Below, in pieces: positions 1-6,279 of a stretch of DNA of 14,527 nt (position 1 is its first letter; each line of letters begins with the position of its first letter). Source of the stretch: Thermoplasmata archaeon (GTDB lineage: Archaea > Thermoplasmatota > Thermoplasmata > UBA10834); assembly GCA_022865445.1 (NCBI GenBank), contig JALHSX010000136.1, positions 1 through 14,527 on the forward strand. The letters run 5' to 3'. The translations under genes and the position numbers were made by a program. Under the pieces are notes generated by a model, which made no database searches, was not told the origin of the DNA, and saw only the letters and a list, made by a program, of their open reading frames with translations.

Positions 1-745
1 AGCTGAGGTCCGTTATGGACCCGCACGGAGTCGGCACCCTGAGCGCGAACCCGTTCATCTTCCCTTTGAGGGCTGGTATGACCTCTCCGATCGCCTTCGC
101 AGCGCCAGTCGATGTGGGTATGATCGATAGAGAGGCTGCCCTGCCGCGTCTGAAATCATTGTGCGGCATGTCGATGAGCCTCTGGTCCCCAGTGTATGCG
201 TGGATCGTCGTCATCATTCCCTTCTCGATCCCGAACTTGTCGTTGATGACTTTTGTGGGCGGTGCCAGGCTGCCGGTCGTGCACGACGCCATCGAAACCA
301 CATTGTGCTTCGCTTTGTCGTACATGTCGAAGTTGACGCCGAGTACTAGAGTAATGTCAACATCCTTTCCAGGAGCGGATATCAGGACCTTCCTGGCTCC
401 AGCAGTAAGATGCTTCGCGGCCTTATCCTTCTCTGTGAAAAGGCCGGTCGATTCGATCACGACCTCGGCCCCAAACTTCTTCCACGGTATCTCAGCGGGG
501 TCCTTCACCTGCGTGATCTCGAGCTTCCTCCCGCCGACGTTGATTGCGGTCCCTTCTACCTTGACAGTTTTGTCCAGCTTGCCGTAGATGGAGTCCCACT
601 TGAGCATGTACGCCAGCGAGTCGATGGGCGCGATGTCGTTCACGGCGACGATGTCGAAGTCCTTGCCAAGGCCGCTGTTCTCGAGCGCGGCCCTAAAGAC
701 GTTCCTGCCTATCCTTCCAAAACCGTTGATCCCTATCTTGATCAA
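1..745 (-). CDS. gap: Type I (bacterial-type) glyceraldehyde-3-phosphate dehydrogenase, 3' end cut by window edge
   Basis: The visible 248 codons match the N-terminal three quarters of phosphorylating GAPDH, which oxidises glyceraldehyde-3-phosphate to 1,3-bisphosphoglycerate in the cytoplasm. The Rossmann start MIKIGINGFGRIGR is at residues 1-14. Asp37 follows strand 2 (VAVND), as in NAD-preferring enzymes. The catalytic Cys155 lies in SMASCTTGSLAP and His182 in TTIHAYTGDQ. RRGRAAS and STGAAKA further on are also typical. The usual family motif is SCTTNC; here it is SCTTGS, so the Asn and second Cys are replaced. The start is a TTG, chosen because the family begins one or two residues before KIGINGFG. 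Most archaea use an unrelated-looking type II GAPDH, so a type I enzyme suggests an origin by transfer (inference). It follows tfb on the same strand but has its own TATA-like element. Function is well supported; direction of flux is not visible. Confidence 0.93.
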   Translation of the reverse strand, partial: MIKIGINGFGRIGRNVFRAALENSGLGKDFDIVAVNDIAPIDSLAYMLKWDSIYGKLDKTVKVEGTAINVGGRKLEITQVKDPAEIPWKKFGAEVVIESTGLFTEKDKAAKHLTAGARKVLISAPGKDVDITLVLGVNFDMYDKAKHNVVSMASCTTGSLAPPTKVINDKFGIEKGMMTTIHAYTGDQRLIDMPHNDFRRGRAASLSIIPTSTGAAKAIGEVIPALKGKMNGFALRVPTPCGSITDLS

Positions 746-780
746 GGTACTACCCAAGTCGCAGAATGTTCGGGTGGGAC

Positions 781-790
781 AAATATCTAT
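781..790 (-). promoter_or_regulatory. TATA-like element for the GAPDH gene
   Basis: Read on the minus strand the site is ATAGATATTT. It lies about 36-45 bp before the TTG start at 745, which leaves room for a short leader. It sits just beyond the T-run that follows tfb, so GAPDH probably has its own transcript rather than relying on read-through. Confidence 0.45.
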
Positions 791-805
791 TGCATCTACT
801 GAACA

Positions 806-812
806 GAAAAAC
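806..812 (-). terminator. Possible oligo-T terminator after tfb
   Basis: On the minus strand a run of five T (plus-strand A at 807-811) lies about 35 nt past the tfb stop and before the GAPDH TATA-like element. Archaeal RNA polymerase terminates at oligo-T without needing a hairpin. The run is short, so leakage is likely. Confidence 0.35.
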
Positions 813-845
813 ATGATGATGGGAAGGGGTTTGGAGTGCGGGAAA

Positions 846-1778
846 TCAGAGCTGGACCTCTATTCCAAGCTTCTCCGTGAGCTCCTTGTAGCGGTTCCTG
901 ATGGTGACTTCTGTCACACCAGCGACGTCAGCCACCTCCCTCTGCGTCCTTCTCTCGTTGCAGAGGATCGAGGAGATGTAGATCGCGGCGGCCGCAACAC
1001 CAGTCGGCCCTCTGCCAGAAGTCAGTTCCTTCTTGGCCGCGTCCTTCAGGATCTCAGCCGCCTTGGACTGCACCTCGCCAGAAAGCTTCAGCTCCGAGCA
1101 GAACCTGGACACGTAGTCCTGGGGCTTTGTCGGCATCAACTTGAGCTTGAGCTCTCGGGTCATGAATCTGTAAGTCCTGCCGATCTCCTTCCTTCCGACT
1201 CTCGATGAGTTCGCGACCTCGTCCAACGTCCTCGGGACGTTGCACTGTCTGCAGGCCGCGTATAGGGAAGCCGCCACGACGCCTTCGATGCTTCTCCCTC
1301 TTATCAGGTTCTTGTTGACAGCTTTCCTGTAGGTCATGGCCGCGGTCTCCCTGACGTTTCTCGGGAGCCCCATCGAAGAGGCCATCCGGTCGAGCTCGCT
1401 CAATGCGAACGCGAGGTTCCTCTCGGTGGCGTTGGACACTCTGATCCTGCGCTGCCACTTTCTCAATCTGTAGAGTTGCGCCCTGTTCCTCGTCGGGATG
1501 CTCTTCCCGTACGAGTCCTTGTTCTTCCAGGAGATCTCAGTCGAGAGACCCTTGTCGTGTATCGTGTACGTCATCGGAGCGCCTGTCCTGGCCCTCTTCT
1601 CCCCCTGCTCCACGTCGAAGGCCCTCCACTCGGGGCCTTGGTCTATCAGCTGGTCGTCGAGGACAATGCCGCAGTCCTCGCACACAAGTTCTCCACGTTC
1701 GTAGTCTCTCACTAGGTGAGAGCTGTTGCACTCAGGGCATCTTTCGACCTGTTCAATCTCTTCTCTTACCTTTGCCAT
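846..1778 (-). CDS. tfb: Transcription initiation factor B (TFB/TFIIB)
   Basis: This is the archaeal TFIIB homologue, which bridges TBP bound to the TATA box and RNA polymerase and helps open the promoter. From the chosen ATG it is 310 residues, the normal length. The zinc ribbon has Cys14, Cys17, Cys33 and Cys36. The B-finger/reader region includes RARTGAPMT at 62-70. Two cyclin-fold repeats follow, the second ending in a helix-turn-helix (RTQREVADVAGVTEVTIRNRY) of the kind that reads the BRE. The frame stays open 15 codons upstream, but MAKVREE just before the zinc ribbon fits the family, and GGAGAGGGAG lies directly before it. The start lies inside the last 26 bp of gar1, implying translational coupling. 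I cannot tell whether it is the only TFB in the genome. Confidence 0.97.
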   Translation of the reverse strand: MAKVREEIEQVERCPECNSSHLVRDYERGELVCEDCGIVLDDQLIDQGPEWRAFDVEQGEKRARTGAPMTYTIHDKGLSTEISWKNKDSYGKSIPTRNRAQLYRLRKWQRRIRVSNATERNLAFALSELDRMASSMGLPRNVRETAAMTYRKAVNKNLIRGRSIEGVVAASLYAACRQCNVPRTLDEVANSSRVGRKEIGRTYRFMTRELKLKLMPTKPQDYVSRFCSELKLSGEVQSKAAEILKDAAKKELTSGRGPTGVAAAAIYISSILCNERRTQREVADVAGVTEVTIRNRYKELTEKLGIEVQL

Positions 1779-2025
1779 TCTCCCTCTCCTGTTGAACATA
1801 GACTTCCTTGCCGAGCACAGCAAGGGTCTTCAGTTCCTTTCGCGGTTCAATCGCTACGTAAGGTGATCGGACGGGGCCAAAGATCTTCGATACCCTTCCA
1901 ACCTCCCCCTTCAAATTGTCCCTCACAAGCTCCTTCAAATTCGGTGCGAACCTAGCCTTGACGATGAGCTTCCCGTCGTGCGAAATGTCCTGGACGACAC
2001 CGAGAAGACGCAACGTGCTCACCAA
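1753..2025 (-). CDS. gar1: H/ACA ribonucleoprotein subunit Gar1
   Basis: A 90-residue protein matching archaeal Gar1, which binds Cbf5 in the H/ACA RNP that guides pseudouridylation of rRNA. The sequence shows the small beta-barrel pattern: LRLLGVVQDIS, KLIVKARFAPNL, GEVGRVSKIFGPVRSPYVAI (a very typical Gar1 core), then a short basic tail. The start is TTG at 2025 or the adjacent GTG at 2022; there is no ATG. There is no clear Shine-Dalgarno, so a very short leader is likely, driven from the symmetric TATA at 2066-2075. The gar1-tfb pairing is common in euryarchaea, so both proteins probably come from one message. The 26-bp overlap with tfb is longer than the usual 1-4 bp. Confidence 0.93.
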   Translation of the reverse strand: MVSTLRLLGVVQDISHDGKLIVKARFAPNLKELVRDNLKGEVGRVSKIFGPVRSPYVAIEPRKELKTLAVLGKEVYVQQERENGKGKRRD

Positions 2026-2028
2026 ATT

Positions 2029-2038
2029 CTATATATAG
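2029..2038. promoter_or_regulatory. Perfectly symmetric TATA element, proximal to gar1
   Basis: CTATATATAG is identical on both strands. It is only a few bases from the gar1 start, too close to serve gar1 unless the true start is further inside. Facing right it would place a start site near 2060 for the phosphopantothenate synthetase gene. Confidence 0.4.
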
Positions 2039-2050
2039 TTTGTGTCTTGC

Positions 2051-2061
2051 GGACTATGTCC
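2051..2061. repeat. Short inverted repeat between the two TATA elements
   Basis: GGAC-TAT-GTCC, centred at 2056, lies between the two symmetric TATA boxes. It is a possible operator but very short, and chance cannot be excluded. Confidence 0.25.
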
Positions 2062-2065
2062 AATC

Positions 2066-2075
2066 TTATATATAA
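2066..2075. promoter_or_regulatory. Perfectly symmetric TATA element, likely gar1-tfb promoter
   Basis: TTATATATAA reads the same on both strands. Leftward, about 25 bp downstream is near 2044, giving gar1 a leader of about 19 nt. Rightward it would start transcription near 2096 and include the Shine-Dalgarno and hairpin before the phosphopantothenate synthetase gene. Confidence 0.55.
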
Positions 2076-2083
2076 TGTTTTCC

Positions 2084-2103
2084 TCAAGGTATTTAAGCCT
2101 TGA
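2084..2103. repeat. Inverted repeat around a TATA-like core
   Basis: TCAAGG and CCTTGA flank an 8-bp centre TATTTAAG, a 20-bp near-palindrome. The centre itself resembles a TATA box for the rightward gene, so a protein bound here could block initiation. A role as an operator is inference. Confidence 0.35.
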
Positions 2104-2114
2104 GTGCTACTCCA

Positions 2115-2151
2115 GGAGGTGCGGGGCGCTGTGCTGGCGGCGACCTAGCAC
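2115..2151 (+). promoter_or_regulatory. Leader region: strong Shine-Dalgarno, five-codon ORF and hairpin
   Basis: GGAGGTG at 2115-2121 is a very good archaeal Shine-Dalgarno, but it is 44 nt from the synthetase ATG. Nine bases after it begins GTG CTG GCG GCG ACC TAG (2131-2148), which would encode only five residues. The same bases form a hairpin: GTGCTGG pairs with CC-T-AGCAC (one bulged T, six-base loop, 2131-2151). This could be a translated leader controlling the gene downstream, or a chance arrangement. Confidence 0.35.
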
Positions 2152-2164
2152 GGTTGCTGAAGCC

Positions 2165-2917
2165 ATGAATGGCATTCCAAAGTCACATCCCAGGTATGCT
2201 TCCCTGATGTTGCGCGAGAAGCTGGTCGAAGGTTTCCGCAACGGAGTGGTCGTACCGCAAGGGCTCATCGCCCATGGCCGAGGAGAGATGTTCGACTATC
2301 TTCTTGGCGAGCGCACGACGAAGGAGTCCAGGATCGCTTCGAGGGCCGCCGCAGCCGTCCTTCTCAGGGCCAAGAGGCCTGTGATATCTGTCAATGGCAA
2401 TGTCGCGGCTCTCTGTCCCCGCGAAATCGTCCGCCTCGCAGAGGTCGCCCACGCCCGAATAGAGGTTGGTCTGTTCCACAGAACCGACGAGCGCGTCTCG
2501 AAAATACAGAACGTGCTTGTAGAGCACGGTGCCAAGGATGTCCTCGGCTTCCTCCCTGACGCGAAGATACCCGGTCTTGAGCACATGCGCGGACTATGCT
2601 CGAAGGACGGCATCTACTCGGCAGACGTTGTCTTGATCCCTCTTGAGGATGGCGACAGAGCCGAGGCTCTTGCCAAGATGGGCAAGAAGACCGTCGCAAT
2701 CGATCTGAACCCCATGTCAAGAACATCACGTGCGTCGACAGTCGTCATAGTCGACGAGGTCACCAGGGCATTTCCAGAGTTGATTAGGAGTGTTGAGGAT
2801 CTCCAGGAGGATGCCAAGGCGATTGGCGAAGCCATCAAGAAGTACGATCGCGACACGAACCTGAAGCTAGTGGCGAAGATGATGTCGAAGAACCTCTCCG
2901 ACTTCCTTGACAGATGA
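2165..2917 (+). CDS. 4-phosphopantoate--beta-alanine ligase (archaeal phosphopantothenate synthetase)
   Basis: A 250-residue enzyme that joins 4-phosphopantoate to beta-alanine using ATP, giving 4'-phosphopantothenate for coenzyme A. It is the archaeal replacement for bacterial PanC and PanK. Family hallmarks are IPKSHPRYASLMLREKLVEG at 4-23, GLIAHGRGEMFDYLLGE at 33-49, RPVISVNGN at 71-79, and later VVLIPLEDGDRAEAL, KKTVAIDLNPMSRTS and the NLKLVAKMMSKNLSDFL tail. I chose ATG 2165 because the family begins a few residues before IPKSHPRY. The frame is open further upstream, but that part is Cys/Arg-rich, overlaps the promoter region and does not resemble the family. It diverges from gar1-tfb and converges on the PHP gene with a 17-bp gap. 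No Shine-Dalgarno lies directly before the ATG. Confidence 0.93.
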   Translation: MNGIPKSHPRYASLMLREKLVEGFRNGVVVPQGLIAHGRGEMFDYLLGERTTKESRIASRAAAAVLLRAKRPVISVNGNVAALCPREIVRLAEVAHARIEVGLFHRTDERVSKIQNVLVEHGAKDVLGFLPDAKIPGLEHMRGLCSKDGIYSADVVLIPLEDGDRAEALAKMGKKTVAIDLNPMSRTSRASTVVIVDEVTRAFPELIRSVEDLQEDAKAIGEAIKKYDRDTNLKLVAKMMSKNLSDFLDR

Positions 2918-2934
2918 TATTCGCCCCTGCGATC

Positions 2935-3834
2935 TCACGGTGCCATCTTGGCATCACGAGTCATTTTGACGAAATTGGACCGTGACCTAGACCGGTGGAT
3001 CCGATCGCCCAACACTCCGGCCAGTGCCGGTGCGGGTGGAACGAGGAAAGCAGTCGCGCCCACCAGCGAGACAATCTTGCTTATCGTCCTCATTCTCGAC
3101 ACAACGAGAGAGCACTCGGTTCCGTCGAGGACCTGCCTTCCCAGCAAGGAGAGGCCAAGGACTCGCCACAGTTCAACGGTCACGTTCACCGTCATCCATA
3201 TCAGATCTTTCAGAGGAGTTGGCTCTCCTGCGAAGCTTGTCTTTCTCGCGAGGATCGCCTTCCTCAGGTCCTCTGCATCCTTCCCGTCAAACTGGGTATA
3301 GGCATTGCCAACCATGTTTGCAGAGTGGGCATCGCTCCCGCCAACGAACGCCACATTGAGGTTGTTCGCGATCATCTGCGCAGCGTCATTGGTGTATCCG
3401 TCTCTGTGCGCAGCGTTGAGGAGCTCTACGCCGTCGAGCTTCAGCTCCGCTATCTTGAGTCCGAGAGAATCGCAGTGCGAGCTGAACGGATGCGGGGCGA
3501 TTGCCAAGCCGCCTTGTGCGTGTATTCTGTCGATCGTCTCGTCTGCAGGAAGGCCTTTCGGCACATCCTCAGTCAAGAAGAGACCGAGGAGTTCGCCGTC
3601 CAGCGTTGCGGTTTCTGACCCCAAGACAATGTCGACAGACGTTGTGATCTTCTTTGCTTCGAGCGCTCCTCGAATCGTGTTGTGGTCAGTGATGCACAGG
3701 ACATCCATTCCTCTCTTCTCTGCCCTTTTCACGATATCGGAAGGGGATGAGATCGAATCTGGAAACCTCAGGAAGCTCACCCTGGTGAGTCCCGAGTAAC
3801 GGGTGTGAATGTGAACATCCGCTTTCCCTTGCAT
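2935..3834 (-). CDS. PHP-domain metal-dependent phosphoesterase with hydrophobic C-terminal tail
   Basis: From ATG 3834 this is 299 residues. Residues 1-205 are a PHP domain, a trinuclear-metal hydrolase fold. Visible ligands are His8 and His10 (DVHIHTRYSG), Asp50 and His51 (CITDHNT), Glu74 (LGSETAT), His115 (IAPHPFS), and Asp168 and His170 (GGSDAHS). Family members cleave phosphates from small molecules such as nucleotides or histidinol phosphate; the substrate here cannot be read. The last 95 residues hold a hydrophobic stretch at 210-232 and another at 252-275, ending in an Arg/Ser-rich tail, so the protein may be held at the membrane. An in-frame GTG at 3843 is an alternative start, with GAGGGGT before it. 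It diverges from SAH hydrolase. Confidence 0.85.
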   Translation of the reverse strand: MQGKADVHIHTRYSGLTRVSFLRFPDSISSPSDIVKRAEKRGMDVLCITDHNTIRGALEAKKITTSVDIVLGSETATLDGELLGLFLTEDVPKGLPADETIDRIHAQGGLAIAPHPFSSHCDSLGLKIAELKLDGVELLNAAHRDGYTNDAAQMIANNLNVAFVGGSDAHSANMVGNAYTQFDGKDAEDLRKAILARKTSFAGEPTPLKDLIWMTVNVTVELWRVLGLSLLGRQVLDGTECSLVVSRMRTISKIVSLVGATAFLVPPAPALAGVLGDRIHRSRSRSNFVKMTRDAKMAP

Positions 3835-3875
3835 CTTGTTCACGAATACCCCTCGTGGCCGTAGGCCTTTGCGTC

Positions 3876-3884
3876 TATTATATG
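3876..3884 (-). promoter_or_regulatory. TATA box for the PHP gene
   Basis: On the minus strand the site is ATATAATAG. A start site about 25 bp on would be near 3853, giving a leader of roughly 10-20 nt to the GTG 3843 or ATG 3834. Confidence 0.55.
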
Positions 3885-3928
3885 GGCAACCCTGCGGATC
3901 TGCGGGCTCTGTCGTGGGGCAACAACAG

Positions 3929-3936
3929 TTATTAAG
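3929..3936 (+). promoter_or_regulatory. TATA box for SAH hydrolase
   Basis: TTATTAAG is centred about 32 bp before the ATG at 3964. The expected start site is near 3958, so the message would have only a few leader bases. AAAGGT lies just before the ATG but would be mostly outside such a transcript. Confidence 0.55.
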
Positions 3937-3963
3937 CGCCCATCCGATGCAGCGAAAGGTAGC

Positions 3964-5208
3964 ATGGCCAAGAACGAGTTGCTCGAGAAGGGCGTGAACA
4001 GGATCGAATGGGCAAAGACCCACATGAAGGTCCTCGGCAAGATCAGAGAGAGGATGGTCAAGGAGAAGGTTTTCGAAGGGCTGAAGGTAGGCATGGCCCT
4101 GCATACAGAGGCCAAGACCGCGGTGCTCGCACTCGCCATTCAAGAGGCCGGGGCGAAGGTCAGGCTCACGAGCTGCAACCCGCTCTCGACCGATGATTCC
4201 GTCGCGCTCGCGCTCAACAAGGAATACGGATTGGAGACATACGCGAAGAAAGGTCAGACCAACAAGGAATACTACGATTCACTCAACAAGGTCCTCGACC
4301 TCAGCCCGGACTATGTGATCGACGACGGGGCGGACCTCATATTCCTTCTTCACACGAAGAGGAAAGAGCTTCTGCGCAAGGTCAAGGGAGCCAACGAGGA
4401 GACGACCACCGGGATCATGCGCCTGAGGTCGATGGCTCAGGACGGGGCTCTCAAGTTTCCCGTGATGTCCGTGAATGACGCGTACATGAAGTACCTCTTC
4501 GACAATCGATACGGGACCGGCCAGTCCACGATGGACGGCATAATGACATCGACGAACCTGACCATCGCTGGCAAGGACTTCGTCATCGCAGGCTACGGCT
4601 GGTGCGGAAGAGGCATCGCTATGCGCGCGAAGGGCATGGGCGCGGATGTGACAATCTGTGAGGTGGACCCTATCAGGGCCATCGAGGCGAAGTTGGACGG
4701 GTTCGCGGTGATGCCGATGTCGGAGGCGGCCAAGCGTGCGGATTTCATCGTCTCTGCGACTGGCTGCAAGGACGTCGTCACAGCCAGGGATCTCCAGGTC
4801 ATGAAGGACGGCTGCGTTCTGGCAAACTCCGGCCATTTCGATAACGAGGTCTCGAAGAAGGCCCTGGAGAGCATGTCGAAGAAGCACAGGAAGGTCAGGG
4901 AATCCGTCGAGGAGTACCAGCTCAAGAACGGCAGGAAGGTCTATCTTCTCGCTGATGGGCGCTTGGTCAACCTGGCTGCGGGCCAGGGCCACCCGGTCGA
5001 GATCATGGACATGAGCTTTGCGATCCAGGCATTGTGCCTCGAGTATCTGGAATTCAGTGCTCAGGTCCTGGAGCCCGATGTCTACGATGTGCCGGACCAC
5101 CTAGACGAGCTTGTCGCCAAGCTGAAGCTCGAGACCATGGGCGTCAAGATAGACAAGCTCTCGAAGGATCAGCAGTCGTATGTGCGGAGCTGGAAAGAAG
5201 GTACCTAG
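3964..5208 (+). CDS. ahcY: Adenosylhomocysteinase (S-adenosylhomocysteine hydrolase)
   Basis: A 414-residue NAD-dependent enzyme that splits S-adenosylhomocysteine into homocysteine and adenosine, removing the product inhibitor of methyltransferases. Substrate-domain motifs are LHTEAKTA (46-53), NEETTTG (144-150) and AVNDAYMKYLFDNRYGTGQS-like (here SVNDAYMKYLFDN), placing the family's Lys and Asp at 176 and 180. The NAD-binding fold has AGYGWCGRG (209-217) and acidic EVDP (233-236). ATGCKD and SGHFDNEV follow, and HPVEIMDMSF lies near the C-terminus. The protein ends in RSWKEGT rather than the Lys-Tyr end of the longer bacterial and eukaryotic forms, as is usual for archaea. The next gene is a PfkB kinase 145 bp downstream, plausibly acting on the adenosine released. 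Confidence 0.97.
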   Translation: MAKNELLEKGVNRIEWAKTHMKVLGKIRERMVKEKVFEGLKVGMALHTEAKTAVLALAIQEAGAKVRLTSCNPLSTDDSVALALNKEYGLETYAKKGQTNKEYYDSLNKVLDLSPDYVIDDGADLIFLLHTKRKELLRKVKGANEETTTGIMRLRSMAQDGALKFPVMSVNDAYMKYLFDNRYGTGQSTMDGIMTSTNLTIAGKDFVIAGYGWCGRGIAMRAKGMGADVTICEVDPIRAIEAKLDGFAVMPMSEAAKRADFIVSATGCKDVVTARDLQVMKDGCVLANSGHFDNEVSKKALESMSKKHRKVRESVEEYQLKNGRKVYLLADGRLVNLAAGQGHPVEIMDMSFAIQALCLEYLEFSAQVLEPDVYDVPDHLDELVAKLKLETMGVKIDKLSKDQQSYVRSWKEGT

Positions 5209-5227
5209 ACATGCCTTCTCAGGAACC

Positions 5228-5270
5228 CTTTAAGTGGCCCGCTTGACTGGCTCACGATGAAGTATAAGTA
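5228..5270 (+). promoter_or_regulatory. Two TATA-like elements before the PfkB kinase gene
   Basis: CTTTAAG at 5228-5234 and TATAAGTA at 5263-5270 lie in the 145-bp gap after SAH hydrolase. The second would start transcription near 5290-5295. This suggests the kinase-sirtuin pair can be transcribed on its own. The rest of the gap, up to the start codon, shows nothing else clear. Confidence 0.4.
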
Positions 5271-5353
5271 CACCTTTTCAAGGATAAGGCTCGTTCTTGC
5301 ATCCGAATCATCAAGTGCGTGCCAGTGGATATGGGTGGCAAGAGGCACGGGGT

Positions 5354-6277
5354 TTGCGCAGCAGCAATTTCTTGGGTGTCTACGGACACACAGCGATGGA
5401 CATAATCTACAACTCCGACGAGTTCCCACAGCCGAACACATGTGTCGAGCTCAAGGGCAGGGAGGAGCATTTCGGAGGAACGGCAGCGAACATCGCGAGG
5501 ATCGCCGCCACGCTGGATGTGAAGGTCGCGCTCGCAAGCCATGTCGGAGATGATTTTCCCAAGTCGTTCATGAACGCGCTCAAGAAGAGCGGTGTGGACG
5601 TGACAGACCTGGTGAAGGTCCGCGGCAAGCGCACGCCGTTCATCATCATGATATCGGACAAGAACCACAGCCAGATCGGCTTCGTCGATCAGGGAGCTGT
5701 CCTGGAGCAGGACAGGCTTCCCATCAGAACGCACTCGACACTCACATCGAAGTTCGTTCACATAGGGACCGGAAGGCCGTCTTACGCGCTGAAGGTCGCG
5801 AAGCTCGCGCACAAGAAGAAGAAGACCGTTGGTTTCGATCCTGCGCAGGAGCTTTCCTATGTGTACACTCCGGAAACATTCAAGGCGGTTCTAGAACACT
5901 GCGACATGCTCTTTGGGAACTCTGCGGAGTTAGAGAGGGCCAAGGCGTACCTGAACCTGAAGGAAGACGTCGAGCTGCTCTCTTACGTTGACATGATAGT
6001 GAACACCCGCGGAGGAGAGGGCAGCAGGATCCTAACCGAGGACGATGAGATAATCGTGGGCACGATCCAGCCTGACAAGGTGGTCGATACGACAGGCGCA
6101 GGAGACGGGTTCAGAGCAGGCTTCTACGCAGGTCTCAGCCGTTCTCTCCCGATGGAGGAATGTGCGTGGGTCGGAGCTGCGGCCGCATCTTTTGTAGTCG
6201 AGGGAGTCGGCGCCCAGAGCACCCTCCCGACCTGGGACATGGTCCAGAGGAGAGCCGCTCGCAGGAAGTGCGTCTGA
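5354..6277 (+). CDS. PfkB/ribokinase-family sugar or nucleoside kinase
   Basis: From TTG 5354 this is 307 residues. PfkB kinases phosphorylate sugars or nucleosides with ATP. The N-terminal strand FLGVYGHTAMD is followed by GGTAANIARIA (41-51, signature 1), NSAELE at 189-194, and DTTGAGDGFRAGFYAGL (245-261, signature 2) with the catalytic-base Asp251. There is no ATG at a sensible position. TTG 5354 has GAGG eight bases upstream and gives the usual short lead-in to strand 1; TTG 5297 and GTG 5315 are alternatives that add up to 19 residues. Placed after SAH hydrolase, adenosine is an attractive substrate (inference); ribose or another sugar is possible. The sirtuin gene starts two bases after its stop. 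Confidence 0.88.
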   Translation: MRSSNFLGVYGHTAMDIIYNSDEFPQPNTCVELKGREEHFGGTAANIARIAATLDVKVALASHVGDDFPKSFMNALKKSGVDVTDLVKVRGKRTPFIIMISDKNHSQIGFVDQGAVLEQDRLPIRTHSTLTSKFVHIGTGRPSYALKVAKLAHKKKKTVGFDPAQELSYVYTPETFKAVLEHCDMLFGNSAELERAKAYLNLKEDVELLSYVDMIVNTRGGEGSRILTEDDEIIVGTIQPDKVVDTTGAGDGFRAGFYAGLSRSLPMEECAWVGAAAASFVVEGVGAQSTLPTWDMVQRRAARRKCV

Positions 6278-6279
6278 GG

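Noticed and set aside
15..1208. Plus-strand open frames opposite GAPDH and the end of tfb
   Set aside because: They mirror conserved coding sequence and have no motif or ribosome site. The minus-strand products are unmistakable.
2042..2164. N-terminal extension of the phosphopantothenate synthetase to GTG 2042 or ATG 2075
   Set aside because: The added residues are Cys/Arg-rich, unlike the family, and the DNA is occupied by TATA elements, an inverted repeat and a hairpin.
4279..5100. Long open frame (273 codons) on the minus strand inside SAH hydrolase
   Set aside because: It lies wholly antisense to a gene with clear family motifs. Mirror frames stay open in GC-rich codon usage, and the translation has no recognisable motif.
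5257..5553. 98-codon plus-strand frame starting at leaderless distance from CTTTAAG before the kinase
   Set aside because: It runs out of frame through the kinase N-terminal motifs and resembles no protein. A frameshift is not needed, because the kinase frame has its own TTG start.
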